64,000 nucleotides of DNA. Origin: Liolophura sinensis. Its lineage: Eukaryota > Mollusca > Polyplacophora > Chitonida > Chitonidae. Under the pieces are notes generated by a model, which did no database searches, was not told where the DNA came from, and saw only the letters and a program-made list of their open reading frames with translations. The stretch spans positions 25,431,127-25,495,126 of the forward strand of contig NC_088297.1 of the NCBI RefSeq assembly GCF_032854445.1. The letters run 5' to 3'. Positions 10,591 through 22,225 of this stretch are shown here, one piece after another. A program made the position numbers and the translations under genes. Each line of letters opens with the position of its first letter. Positions within the stretch are counted from its first letter, which is position 1.

Positions 10591-11030
10591 TGATCTTTGA
10601 TTGAAGGATTTAAAAATTTATGGATGGAGTTATTGATTGATTGATTGATCGGTTGTGTAACGTAAGGAACGTGATAATCCACATTGTAATTGTCGACATC
10701 ACTTTTATATCAGGCTATCCCAGAAATGGAGTTACGGATAAACGTTGACTAGCTTTAGTTTTGGACAAGTCCCGCCATCGTCACATATAAAACCAACAGA
10801 GAATAGACAACTGCCTTTAATCCGACATGGAATTTTCAAAATTCCCCTAGTTGCATTGCTTAATCCGGATTCCCGCCAAGCTGGAGTGACATCAGAATCC
10901 TGGCTGTCATCTTTTCGATTCACCCATTACCCACAGCTTGTGAACTATGAGATCACGTGTTCAAATCCAGCTTTTGAAGCCAGCCTTGCGGCATGTAAAC
11001 AAAACATAATTCAGTTCCAAGTTGCTGTTT

Positions 11031-11228
11031 TATTTATTTATTTGTTTATTGAATTCGTTTTTTATGCCGTACTGATACTGAAGAAAATTTCACTAATATG
11101 TCTTACGCCAACATTATGGTGGGAAATTGCAGTTTGGTGATTTATTTATTTATTTGATTGGTGGTGTAAACAGTTATCAAAAAATTTCACTTATATCACT
11201 CCATCCAGCATTATGGTGGGAAATCGCA
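11031..11228 (-). mobile_element. two SINE-A 3' ends in tandem
   Basis: Two diverged 3' ends, about 11031-11130 and 11141-11228, each run from (TTTA)n to CATTATGGTGGGAAAT. Both are cut at the same internal point, which suggests duplication of an already truncated copy. A tRNA-like B-box remnant (GTGTTCAAATCCAGC) occurs on the plus strand at about 10957. Confidence 0.65.
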
Positions 11229-11927
11229 GATAGAAATCTAACCGATTTTTTATTGTCAGTAGGCCTATATATATATGAAGGTAGTATTGGCTATACTGTT
11301 ACAAATGTAGAAATGACTGACAGGTCTTTTATCACACACGTTGTTCAGGCTACTGATCCCGTTTTTTTGTGCGTGTGTGTCGTTGGTTAGGTCAAGACGG
11401 TTCACTCTGGAGGCATTTTGGGCCTGGCATTGAGGATGTACATTATCTTTATCACAAAATGCACTGAGGCACAGGAAATATTGTCTCAAATCCGCAACAA
11501 GACAACAGCGGCAAAGAGACTAGAGAACGAAAATGAAACTACATACCATCATTACCATCAAGGGACGAGTTAGCTCCCTTAGTCTTCGTGCTGTTTGAGT
11601 TTTGTTGGACGAGTCCAACAGAGTTTGTCTCGATTAATTTGCTAAGCAAAGATGATATAGGAATATGTCGGCGGAAGGTTTGCCCGGTGTTAATCGGGGA
11701 ATGATGGTTTCTTGTTCCGGTGGTTTCCCACGCCTCACACAGGTGTTTCCTTACGGGTGTTTTCCCACCTATTTCCAAACGATACTCGGTTTTATAATTT
11801 CGAAAAAAGGGATGTAACCTGTTTGAGCGGCTGACCATTCCCAAAATCCAGATTCATATCTTACAGCACTTAATCATGGAAGCTACCTGTATACGTATGT
11901 ATAGGTCTATCTGTGAATGGATCTGGT
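11229..11927. other. unique stretch before the satellite
   Basis: A 101-codon minus-strand frame (11539-11844) has no recognised motif or good splice signals. I see no repeat or RNA gene. The 45-bp satellite begins abruptly at about 11928. Confidence 0.35.
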
Positions 11928-14900
11928 TGATTTATGCTCAGGCGTAGGCCATACGTGAATCTGTGTTTTCGATGGTATATGCTCAGACGTAGGCCATACG
12001 TGAATCTGTGTTTTCGATGATTTATGTTTAGGCGTAGGCTATACGTGAATCTGTGTTTTCGATGGTTTGTGTGCAGACGTAGGCTATACGTGAATCTGTG
12101 TTTTCGATGGTTTGTGTGCAGGCATAGGCTATACGTGAATCTGTGTTTTCGATGGTTTGTGTGCAGACGTAGGCTATACGTGAATCTGTGTTTTCGATGA
12201 TTTGTGTTCAGACGTAGGCTATACGTGAATCTGTGTTTTCGATGGTTTATGTGCAGGCATAAACTATACGTGAATCTGTGTTTTCGGTGATTTATGTGCA
12301 GGCGTAGGCTGTACGTGAATATGTGTTTTCGATGATTTGTGTGCAGATATAGGCTATACGTGAATCTGTGTTTTCGATGGTTTATGTGCAGGCATAAACT
12401 ATACGTGAATCTGTGTTTTCGATGGTTTATGTGCAGGCGTAGGCTATACGTGAATCTTTGTTTTCGATGGTTTATGTGCAGACATAGGCTATACGTTAAT
12501 CTGTGTTTTCGATGGTTTGTGTGCAGGCGTATACTATACGTGAATCTGTGTTTTCGATGATTTATGTGCAGGCGTAGGCTGTACGTGAATCTGTGTTTTC
12601 GATGATTTGTGTTCAGACGTAGGCTATACGTGAATCTGTGTTTTCGATGGTATATGTGCAGGCGTAGGCTATACGTGAATCTGTGTTTTCTATGGTTTAT
12701 GTGCAGGCATAGGCTATACGTGAATCTGTGTTTTCGATGGTTTATGTGCAGACGTAGGCTATACGTGAATCTGTGTTTTCGGTGGTTTGTGTGCAGGCGT
12801 ATGCTATACGTGAATCTGTGTTTTCGATGGTTTATGTTCAGACGTAGGCTATACGTGAATCTGTGTTTTCTATGGTTTATGTGCAGGCATAGGCTATACG
12901 TGAGCCTGTGTTTTCGATGGTTTATGTCTAGACGTAGGCTATACGTGAATCTGTGTTTTCGATGGTTTATGCTCAGGCATAGGCTATACGTAAATCTGTG
13001 TTTTCGATGGTTTATGTTCAGGGGTAAGCTATATGTAAATCTGTGTTTTCGATGGTTTGTGTGCAGGCATAGGCCATACGTGAATCTGTGTTTTCAATGG
13101 TACATGCTCAGGCGTATGCTATACGTGAATCTGTGTTTTCGATGGTTTATGTGCAGGGGTAGGCTATACGTGAATCTGTGTTTTCAATGGTTTATGTTCA
13201 CACGTAGGCTATACGGGAATCTGTTTTTTTCGATGATTTATGTACAGGCATAAGCCATACGTGAATCTGTGTTTTCGATGGTTTATGTTCACACGTAGGC
13301 TATACGTGAATCTGTGTTTTCGATGATTTGTGTTCAGACGTAGGCTATACGTGAATCTGTGTTTTCGATGGTTTATGTGCAGGCATAAACTATACGTGAA
13401 TCTGTGTTTTCGGTGATTTATGTGCAGGCGTAGGCTGTACGTGAATATGTGTTTTCGATGATTTGTGTGCAGATATAGGCTATACGTGAATCTGTGTTTT
13501 CGATGGTTTATGTGCAGGCATAAACTATACGTGAATCTGTGTTTTCGATGGTTTATGTGCAGGCGTAGGCTATACGTGAATCTGTGTTTTCGATGGTTTA
13601 TGTGCAGACATAGGCTATACGTTAATCTGTGTTTTCGATGGTTTGTGTGCAGGCGTATACTATACGTGAATCTGTGTTTTCGATGATTTATGTGCAGGCG
13701 TAGGCTGTACGTGAATCTGTGTTTTCGATGATTTGTGTGCAGACGTAGGCTATACGTGAATCTGTGTTTTCGATGGTTTATGTGCAGGCGTAGGCTATAC
13801 GTGAATCTGTGTTTTCTATGGTTTATGTGCAGGCATAGGCTATACGTGAATCTGTGTTTTCGATGGTTTATGTGCAGACGTAGGCTATACGTGAATCTGT
13901 GTTTTCGGTGGTTTGTGTGCAGGCGTATGCTATACGTGAATCTGTGTTTTCGATGGTTTATGTTCAGACGTAGGCTATACGTGAATCTGTGTTTTGTATG
14001 GTTTATGTGCAGGCATAGGCTATACGTGAGCCTGTGTTTTCGATGGTTTATGTCTAGACGTAGGCTATACGTGAATCTGTGTTTTCGATGGTTTATGCTC
14101 AGGCATAGGCTATACGTAAATCTGTGTTTTCGATGGTTTATGTTCAGGGGTAAGCTATATGTAAATCTGTGTTTTCGATGGTTTGTGTGCAGGCATAGGC
14201 CATACGTGAATCTGTGTTTTCAATGGCACATGCTCAGGCGTATGCTATACGTGAATCTGTGTTTTCGATGGTTTATGTGCAGGGGTAGGCTATACGTGAA
14301 TCTGTGTTTTCAATGGTTTATGTTCACACGTAGGCTATACGGGAATCTGTTTTTTTCGATGATTTATGTACAGGCATAAGCCATACGTGAATCTGTGTTT
14401 TCGATGGTTTATGTTCACACGTAGGCTATACGTGAATCTGTGTTTTCGATGGTTTATGCTCAGGCATAGGCTATACGTGAATCTGTGTTTTCGATGGTTT
14501 ATGTGTAGACGTAGGCTATACGTGAATCTGTGTTTTCGATGGTTTATGCTCAGGCATAGGCTATACGTAAATCTGTGTTTTCGATGGTTTATGTGTAGAC
14601 GTAGGCTATACGTTAATCTGTGTTTTCGATGGTTTATGTTCACACGTAGGCTATACGTGAATCTGTGTTTTCGATGGTTCATGCTCAGGCATAGGCTATA
14701 CGTAAATCTGTGTTTTCGATGGTTTATGTTCAGGCGTATGTTATACGTGAATCTGTGTTTTCGATGGTTTACTTTCAGGCGTAGGCTATACGTGAATCTG
14801 TGTTTTCAATGGTTTATGTTCACACGTAGGCTATACGGGAATCTGTTTTTTTCGATGATTTATGTACAGGCATAAGCCATACGTGAATCTGTGTTTTCGA

Positions 14901-17798
14901 TGGTTTATGTTCACACGTAGGCTATACGTGAATCTGTGTTTTCGATGGTTTATGCTCAGGCATAGGCTATACGTGAATCTGTTTTCGATGTTTGATGTTC
15001 AGGCGTAGGCTATACGTGAATCTGTGTTTTCGATGGTTTATGTGCAGACGTAGGCTATACGTGAATCTGTGTTTTCGGTGGTTTGTGTGCAGGCGTATGC
15101 TATACGTGAATCTGTGTTTTCGATGGTTTATGTTCAGACGTAGGCTATACGTGAATCTGTGTTTTCTATGGTTTATGTGCAGGCATAGGCTATACGTGAG
15201 CCTGTGTTTTCGATGGTTTATGTCTAGACGTAGGCTATACGTGAATCTGTGTTTTCGATGGTTTATGCTCAGGCATAGGCTATACGTAAATCTGTGTTTT
15301 CGATGGTTTATGTTCAGGGGTAAGCTATATGTAAATCTGTGTTTTCGATGGTTTGTGTGCAGGCATAGGCCATACGTGAATCTGTGTTTTCAATGGTACA
15401 TGCTCAGGCGTATGCTATACGTGAATCTGTGTTTTCGATGGTTTATGTGCAGGGGTAGGCTATACGTGAATCTGTGTTTTCAATGGTTTATGTTCACACG
15501 TAGGCTATACGGGAATCTGTTTTTTTCGATGATTTATGTACAGGCATAAGCCATACGTGAATCTGTGTTTTCGATGGTTTATGTTCACACGTAGGCTATA
15601 CGTGAATCTGTGTTTTCGATGGTTCATGCTCAGGCATAGGCTATACGTAAATCTGTGTTTTCGATAGTTTATGTTCAGGCGTATGTTATACGTGAATCTG
15701 TGTTTTCGATGGTTTACTTTCAGGCGTAGGCTATACGTGAATCTGTGTTTTCAATGGTTTATGTTCACACGTAGGCTATACGGGAATCTGTTTTTTTCGA
15801 TGATTTATGTACAGGCATAAGCCATACGTGAATCTGTGTTTTCGATGGTTTATGTTCACACGTAGGCTATACGTGAATCTGTGTTTTCGATGGTTTATGC
15901 TCAGGCATAGGCTATACGTGAATCTGTGTTTTCGATGGTTTATGTGTAGACGTAGGCTATACGTGAATCTGTGTTTTCGATGGTTTATGCTCGGGCATAG
16001 GCTATACGTAAATCTGTGTTTTCGATGGTTTATGTGTAGACGTAGGCTATACGTTAGTCTGTGTTTTCGATGGTTTATGTTCACACGTAGGCTATACGTG
16101 AATCTGTGTTTTCGATGGTTTATGCTCAGGCATAGGCTATACGTAAATCTGTGTTTTCGATGGTTTATGTGCAGGCGTAAGCTCTACGTGAATCTGTGTT
16201 TTCGATGGTTTATGCTCAGGCATAGGCCATACGTAAATCTGTGTTTTCGATGGTTTGTGTGCAGGCATAGGCTATACGTGAATCTGTGTTTTCGATGGTT
16301 TATGTGCAGGCGTAGGCTATACGTGAATCTGTGTTTTTGACGGTTTTGTGCTGGCGTAGACTATACGTGAATCTGTGTTTTCGATGGTTTGTGTGCTGGC
16401 GTAGGCTATACGTGAATCTGTGTTTTCGATAGTTTATGTGCAGGCGTAAGCTCTACGTGAATCTGTGTTTTCGATGATTTATGTTCAGGCGTATGCTATA
16501 CGTAAATCTGTGTTTTTTGATGGTTTGTGTTCAGGCGTAGGCTATACGTGAATCTGTGTTTTCGATGATTTATGTTCAGGCGTAAGCTATACGTGAATCT
16601 GTGTTTTCGATGGTTTACTTTCAGGCGTAAGCTATACGTGAATCTGTGTTTTCGATGATTTATGTTTAGGCGTAGGCTATACGTGAATCTGTGTTTCCGG
16701 TGATTTATGTGCAGGCATAGGCTATACGTGAATCTGTGTTTTCGATGGTTTATGTGCAGGCATAGGCCATACGTGAATCTGTGTTTTCGATAGTTTTTGT
16801 GCAGACGTAGGCTATACGTGAATCTTTGTTTTCGATGGTTTATGTGCAGGCGTAAGCTCTACGTGAATCTGTGTTTTCGATGATTTATGTTCAGGCGTAT
16901 GCTATACGTAAATCTGTGTTTTTTGATGGTTTGTGTTCAGGCGTAGGCTATACGTGAATCTGTGTTTTCGATGATTTATGTTCAGGCGTAAGCTATACGT
17001 GAATCTGTGTTTTCGATGGTTTACTTTCAGGCGTAAGCTATACGTGAATCTGTGTTTTCGATGATTTATGTTTAGGCGTAGGCTATACGTGAATCTGTGT
17101 TTCCGGTGATTTATGTGCAGGCATAGGCTATACGTGAATCTGTGTTTTCGATGGTTTATGTGCAGGCATAGGCCATACGTGAATCTGTGTTTTCGATAGT
17201 TTTTGTGCAGGCATAGGCCATACGTGAATCTGTGTTTTCGATAGTTTTTGTGCAGGCGTAGGCTATACGTGAATCTGTGTTTTCGATGGTTTATGTGCAG
17301 GCGTAAGATATACCTGAATCTGTGTATTCGATGGTATATGTTCAGGCGTAGGCTATACGTGAATCTGTGTTTTCGATGGTTTATGTGCAGGCATAGGCCA
17401 TACGTGAATCTGTGTTTTCGATGGTATATGTTCAGGCGTAGGCTATAAGTGAATCTGTGGTTTCGATGGTTTGTGTGCAGGCATAAACTATACGTGAATC
17501 TGTGTTTTCGATGGTTTATGTTCAGGCGTAGGCTATACGTGAATCTTTGTTTTCGATGGTTTACTTTCAGGCGTAGGCTATACGTGAATCTGTGTTTTTT
17601 ATTTTTTATGTTTAGGCGTAGGCTATATGTGAATCTATGTTTTCGGTGATTTATGTTCCGACGTAGGCTATACGTGAATCTGTGTTTTTGATGTTTTATG
17701 TGCAGGCGTAATCTATACTTAAATCTGTGTTTTCGATGGTTTATGTGCAGACGTAGGCCATACGTGAATCTGTGTTTTCGGTGATTTATGTATAGGCG
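11928..17798 (+). repeat. 45-bp satellite, about 130 units, with higher-order structure
   Basis: A 45-bp unit is repeated for about 5.9 kb. Its most constant words are CTATACGTGAATCTGTG and GTTTTCGATGGTTTATG; the variable part is the CAGGCGTAGG region (CAGACGTAGG, CAGGCATAGG, CACACGTAGG and others). Because 45 is a multiple of three and the unit lacks stops in some frames, long open frames arise on both strands, encoding 15-residue repeats such as RRRLYVNLCFRWFMC. These are not likely proteins: frames are broken by single-base unit variants and there is no start or splice context. Larger blocks are duplicated: about 1126 bp (12180-13305 and 13306-14431), offsets of about 1170 and 1441 bp linking 13.8-14.9 kb to 15.0-16.1 kb, and 406 bp near 16448 and 16854. 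Confidence 0.97.
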
Positions 17799-17869
17799 CT
17801 CGGTGAGTCTTATGTTGGATTATTATGCGATATGTTTAGGCGTGTGAATGAATCCGTGCATTGGAATAA

Positions 17870-18345
17870 GGTATATGTCCAAGGATAAACTCACGTTTTC
17901 AGTGATATCCGTACACACTTCGGAGAATCCGCGTTTTTAGTGATACATGTTTAGACTCCGGTGAATCCGCATTTTCAGTGACACACCTTTAGGCCCCAGT
18001 GAATCCACGTTTTCAGTGACACATGTTTAGACCCAGGAGAATCCTCGTTTTCAGTGCTATATGATTAGGTGCCAGTGAACCCGCGTTTTCAGAGATACAT
18101 GTTTACACCCAGGTGAACCCGCGTTTTCAGTGATGCATGTTTGGGCCTAGGTAAATCCGCGTTTTCAGTGATACATGTTTAGGCCCAGGAGATCCGCGTT
18201 TTCAGTGTTATATGTTTAGGTCCAAGTGAATCAGCGTTTTTAGAGATACATGTTTAGACCCAGGTGAACCCGCGCTTTCAATGATACATGTTGAGGCCCG
18301 GTGAATCCGCGTTTTGAGTGATACATGTTTAGGCCTCTGTGAATC
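17870..18345 (+). repeat. 38-bp minisatellite related to the 45-bp satellite
   Basis: About twelve diverged copies of a unit near 38 bp, with the words GTGAATCCGCGTTTTCAGTG and ATACATGTTTAGGCCCAG. It shares GTGAATC, GTTTTC and TTTAGGC in the same order with the 45-bp unit but lacks the CTATAC block, so it looks like an older or separately amplified relative. Confidence 0.85.
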
Positions 18346-19244
18346 CTTGATGCTGTCTAGAATCATTTCTGAAGAAAAGAACAAATTCTTAAACTAGCAA
18401 ACGTTGAGTTAAATCATTTTATTATGAAAGACAGCTCCAGTGGAGGGGAATCTACAGATTAAACGGTACAAAAGGTTTGGCTAGATTACCTCATACTTTG
18501 ACAAGTATTACTACAAACAATTTCATGGGTTACTAAAACGTACTCAAGTATGACTATAATACAAACGATCTGAATGGTTGCCGAACAGCGAACAGCGAGA
18601 TTTTTAACCAGCCGTTCCATTGGTTAATCTCGATCAAGATGTTTATCACTGGCAACATGATTGGCTTAGAATGACATTCCCCCATTGTGGTTTTAATACA
18701 AATGATCCGATTGGTTACCATGAAAAAGGAGCTCTACATTTTAATTCAAACAACTGGACTGGTTATCTCGGAATTGAACACATAATTATTTTTGCAGTAG
18801 TTGGTGTTTTATTTTACGGGTTTGAGGGTAGTGCCAATGAATCATACACGGAATTAAATATAAGATGCGGGATTTAACGTTAGATTAATATTCTGCTTTT
18901 TTTTCTGGAGTGAAACAACAACAACGTAATCGATTTTGTCCTGATCTTATTGACACAAAAGAAACAATGGTTGAGGATGACTTGGGCAGTATGCTATGTA
19001 CAATTTTTAAACATTTTCACCAGATACATTCAAAGAAATATGAAAAAGAAAGCAACTTCGAGATTTGCCGTGATGATCGGATTTCAGTGATGCAAGAGCA
19101 GAAATGGCACGTGACGTCAAGATCTCGAGAGACATTGGGTACAATGACATCACGTGAAAGAGATGTCTTTGTGTGAAATATATTACCATACAGGTAAATA
19201 AAAACATTTATACGTTATGTCTTCAAGTAGTTAAAATTTCCATG
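18346..19244. other. stretch with two weak open frames
   Basis: Frames of 85 codons (18620-18877) and 88 codons (18910-19176) on the plus strand have ordinary composition but no splice pattern or motif I recognise. The first overlaps loosely repeated words (TAATACAAACGATCTGAATGG near 18560 and a similar word near 18697). I do not call a gene. Confidence 0.3.
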
Positions 19245-19532
19245 CATAAAGTTTCATACATGTATAGCCTTCACATGTTAGCATTATAATACATATTCAT
19301 TCATAAAGTTTCATACATTCATAGCCTTCATATGTTAACATTGTAATACATATTCATACATAAAGTTTCATACATATGTAGCCTTCATATGTTAACATTG
19401 TAATACATATTCATACATAAAGTTTCATACATATGTAGCCTTCATATGTTAACATTGTAATATATATTCATACATAAAGTTTCATATATATGTAGCCTTC
19501 ATATGTTAACATTGTAATACGTATTCATACAT
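19245..19532 (+). repeat. 57-bp tandem repeat, 5 copies
   Basis: Copies begin with CATAAAGTTTCATAC at 19245, 19302, 19359, 19416 and 19473, with exact 57-bp spacing. Later words are GCCTTCATATGTTAACATTG and TAATACATATTCATA. The copies are AT-rich and the middle ones nearly identical. Confidence 0.95.
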
Positions 19533-20171
19533 ATCTCTCTCGGATGTCCTGCGTATTCAAACATTATCCTCGTATTACTCGTACCATTTCATGTAAGACC
19601 CGATAGTCATTCTCTAATCTTAAGCTCCAGTCACACCGAGGCTTAAGACGATTTGCTACAACCTGTGAGGGAAAAGTCTTGGACACATCGTCCATAAGTC
19701 GTGGGGGATCTTAAGTTCGGCACGCACGGGAGCTCTAGACTCAAGACCCTCTTTCACAAAACTTCATTAATCAATTTTTTCGTAACTTTTCCCGTAAATG
19801 TCTTCGCTTTATGGCACTTTAACGTGTACAAAGTCTTTTACGAAAAAAAAGTTACGAGAAATATGAAAATTTGTGAAAGTGGCCCTAACTCAACACAGCT
19901 TGACCGTCGCGTGAGGCCCTAAGCGCTGGTGTATGCCAAATGACACGATCCAGATGGAGTTGTATACTAGTCGTTACGTATATGCTGCCGGATGCTCATC
20001 AGCGACTGGGACAAACTGATCTTATATACTCGTGTAGGCCAAAGCGGTTGGAGTGGCCGCAGGATCAAAACCCAGGAGCGGTCTTCACATTCTGACTAAT
20101 CTTAATACGTCGAGCAAGATTAACGCTCTTCATTAATTTTATGGACATGACAGTGTCTTTGGTGTCATGTA

Positions 20172-20220
20172 ATGACGTGACGCCCGCGTATAAATACTGA
20201 GAAATCCTGCAAGATTCAGT
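20172..20220 (+). promoter_or_regulatory. candidate TATA/initiator core promoter
   Basis: TATAAATA at 20189-20196, flanked by GC-rich bases, lies 29 bases before the A of a TCAGTG initiator-like word (A at 20218). A CRE-like TGACGTGACG lies just upstream (20174-20183). Spacing and motifs match a textbook animal core promoter. Chance occurrence remains possible in 64 kb of AT-rich DNA. Confidence 0.4.
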
Positions 20221-20483
20221 GGGTCGGCTTAGGTGTGATTGCAAAGAATTTCTCGGGTTTTATTCGGGGAAAGTCTACCAGGATCGACCACGATCGAAAG
20301 ATCGCAGATGTATGAAGCGGTAGGCCTGATAGTAGCAGGACTATAAGCCTATTAAATGGCTGAGTTAACAAAGCTGACATTTTCACTCGGTTTCTTGCAG
20401 AAACATTCATGAATACTGGGATCTGACTTCCGTTTCTAAATTCTTGCTTTTCTAAGAATGATTTTATACAGTACATTTGAGAC

Positions 20484-20579
20484 ATGGATGATTTGGAATT
20501 CGGACCGTCAAAATTATTATACAATAACAAAAATGTTTCATGCGGTACGGCTAAACAATCTTATGTGTGTTTAGAATAA
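20484..20579 (+). CDS. 31-codon small ORF in a possible mini-gene
   Basis: The ATG lies in good context (GACATGG) and the frame encodes MDDLEFGPSKLLYNNKNVSC plus 11 further residues. The stop TAA lies inside an AATAAA. Between the candidate promoter (20189) and this ORF there is a plausible short intron: donor GCG/GTAGGC at 20320 and a strong acceptor (CGGTTTCTTGCAG) ending at 20400, with a branch-like GCTGAC. The whole unit would span under 400 bases. The peptide has no recognised family. It could instead be a non-coding transcript, a 5' coding exon (GCG/GTACGG inside the frame is a possible donor) or chance. Confidence 0.3.
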   Translation: MDDLEFGPSKLLYNNKNVSCGTAKQSYVCLE

Positions 20580-20580
20580 A
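20575..20580 (+). terminator. polyadenylation signal AATAAA
   Basis: A canonical AATAAA overlaps the stop codon of the 31-codon frame and is followed within 25 bases by T-rich DNA (TTCTTTCTTTCATTTG). In the mini-gene model it ends the transcript. Confidence 0.35.
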
Positions 20581-21572
20581 CCATTCTTTCTTTCATTTGA
20601 AATCCCACAACAACCGTGCAACGTGTATATATAGACTACTGTATGGCACAATATCATCTCGGTCCATCATCACTTCGTTTGCAGGACTGACGATACTAAA
20701 TCTGGGCTTATAATGGACGACTTTGTTCAAAGAGCATCGATGAAAACAAATGGCCATTTTTTGCTTGATTGCCACACGCTGGTCAGGATACAGTCGACGT
20801 ACCGTACAGGGTTGCTTGTTGGCTTTCTGTAAAGTCATTTTGGAAAGACACGATAATTAAAATGGCTTCAAGAACCTCTTCACCTGACGGCAAACTGTGT
20901 ACCTCCCGGGAAAACGTCGGATGACATCACGGTAGACTTACCGTAAAATACCGTAAAGTTTGGTAGCCACGAAGCAGTCATACGTAGAAAGTGTAGAGGC
21001 AAACAGTGGCACCAAGAAAGCCCACATTGCTAGAAATATTAAGGCATGTTCCAGAGGCTTCGAGTCGCACGTAATGGAACTTTTCTGTTGGCTACACGAG
21101 GATTTAAGCAGTCCTGACTTTAATTTATATCTGTACCCATGGTAATATAATTGACTAGAGGTTATACTACATAAGAAAACGCGTTTGTCTGGAATCTCTA
21201 GTCGTTTTTTTTTACGAAAACTGCTTTTCAGGTTTTGGATTCTATAATGTAGAGTCCGATGGAAACCCACGACCATCCACAGCTTGCTGGCAGCGAACTC
21301 ATAATTAACGCATAAAGCAGATAATTTTTTGATCTTCGAAACGATGCATATTAAAAATCTGTATTCTCCATATTTTTAATAAATAAACCACTTTTCAGTT
21401 AACCTCATAAAGTTTTCCATATACGTATTTACATTTGTGAAAAAAAAGAAAAAAATCGTTATGGTATACCAGAAGTTTGAATCTCTGATAAATGAATGTT
21501 TTCGCTGAATTTTGCGTTTTTTTCCGAGTGTCAGATGCATTTAAACTTCCGTCCTACAAGACTTTTCTTTTT
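20581..21572. other. 3' flank of the Cys-loop gene; no supported exon
   Basis: For the minus-strand gene that stops at 21573 this is the 3' side. A minus-strand ATTAAA occurs at 21375-21380 as a possible polyadenylation signal. A 112-codon minus-strand frame (20938-21276) contains a hydrophobic run (HALIFLAMWAFLVPLFAS), but it lacks the sequence expected for a Cys-loop receptor membrane helix and I do not join it. A SINE-A scrap (ACCCACGACCATCC) is at about 21264. Confidence 0.35.
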
Positions 21573-22050
21573 CTACAAAATGGCTATTTTCTCTAGACAT
21601 AAGGCTATTATTGTAGTGGCTAGTATAGACATAGATGTGAGCTGTACGGACGTGCTGGCAGACGGCGGATGAATCTTCTCAGTCATGCATAACGGTGCAG
21701 GCGTCGGTTCGGTGACCTCCACAGCGATGTGAAGCAAGTTCATGGTCACTTCAAGGAATGGAAAAACCAAGCCGCCACGAGTTTCGTTCAGGCGTTCTAC
21801 GAAAGAATCCAGGAGTTCCCACTCGTGGCTGAAGAATTCATCCGTCACCGTGAAATTTTCCGACACTGGATACACGTCAACGTTTGTGATGTCAGATCGA
21901 CGAGAGCCAATCGTAAGTGTGCACATCTGCTCGTCCGCTGTGGCGTTGGTGGCACAACCAATGGTCGTGCGGTACGCTTGGAACCACGTCATCGCGCCAG
22001 TGGACGCCACCACGATTTGTTTTCCGAAAATGGGGATGATTTTACTAACA
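21573..22050 (-). CDS. Cys-loop ligand-binding domain, terminal exon (AChBP-like)
   Basis: This is the last exon of the minus-strand gene, 478 nt ending in TAG. The acceptor ATCTGTTTCAG supplies the third base of a split Ala codon. Counting from the first complete codon of the 24431 exon, it encodes residues 100-257. Family marks: the strand before the Cys-loop (VVASTGAMTWFQAYRTT), a Cys-loop C131-C142 with DEQ before the second Cys, GS at 147-148, and EWELL at 175-179. The loop has 10 residues between cysteines instead of 13 and lacks the hydrophobic FPF that contacts the channel in receptors; a hydrophilic Cys-loop is typical of acetylcholine-binding proteins. The loop B Trp is Arg (GSRRSD) and no vicinal Cys pair is seen in loop C, so classical acetylcholine binding is doubtful. 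Sequons lie at N134, N164 and N187. Instead of the four channel helices there is a Pro/Ser/Thr linker (210-238), then a hydrophobic tail (239-257), possibly a GPI-anchor signal or short anchor. Confidence 0.85.
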
Positions 22051-22095
22051 CTGAAACAGATGGAATAACAAGATTTAACTCAGTTATCAGACTGC

Positions 22096-22190
22096 TCAAT
22101 TTATCTGACTGGTATTTTGCGCCGTGCTCAAGAATATTTCACTTACATGACGGCCGCCAGCATTATGGTGGAAGGAAACCGGCTCAATTA
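22096..22190 (-). mobile_element. SINE-A 3' end, minus orientation, intronic
   Basis: Reads on the plus strand from ATCTGACTGGTATTTTGCGC through CTCAAGAATATTTCACTTAC to CATTATGGTGGAAGG. It sits in the 442-nt intron between the exons at 22493-22605 and 21573-22050. Confidence 0.85.
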
Positions 22191-22225
22191 AGCCAGCAAA
22201 CATTTTATACAGACTTGACCGTACG

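Noticed and set aside
12339-17649. Many long frames with 15-residue LYVNLCFRWF repeats as possible repeat proteins
   Set aside because: They follow the 45-bp satellite exactly, occur on both strands, break at every unit with an indel, and have no start or splice context.
20216-21276. Three minus-strand frames (81-112 codons) downstream of the Cys-loop gene as missing channel-helix exons
   Set aside because: None contains the expected first-helix motif or a phase-compatible splice junction with the terminal exon, which already ends in a stop.
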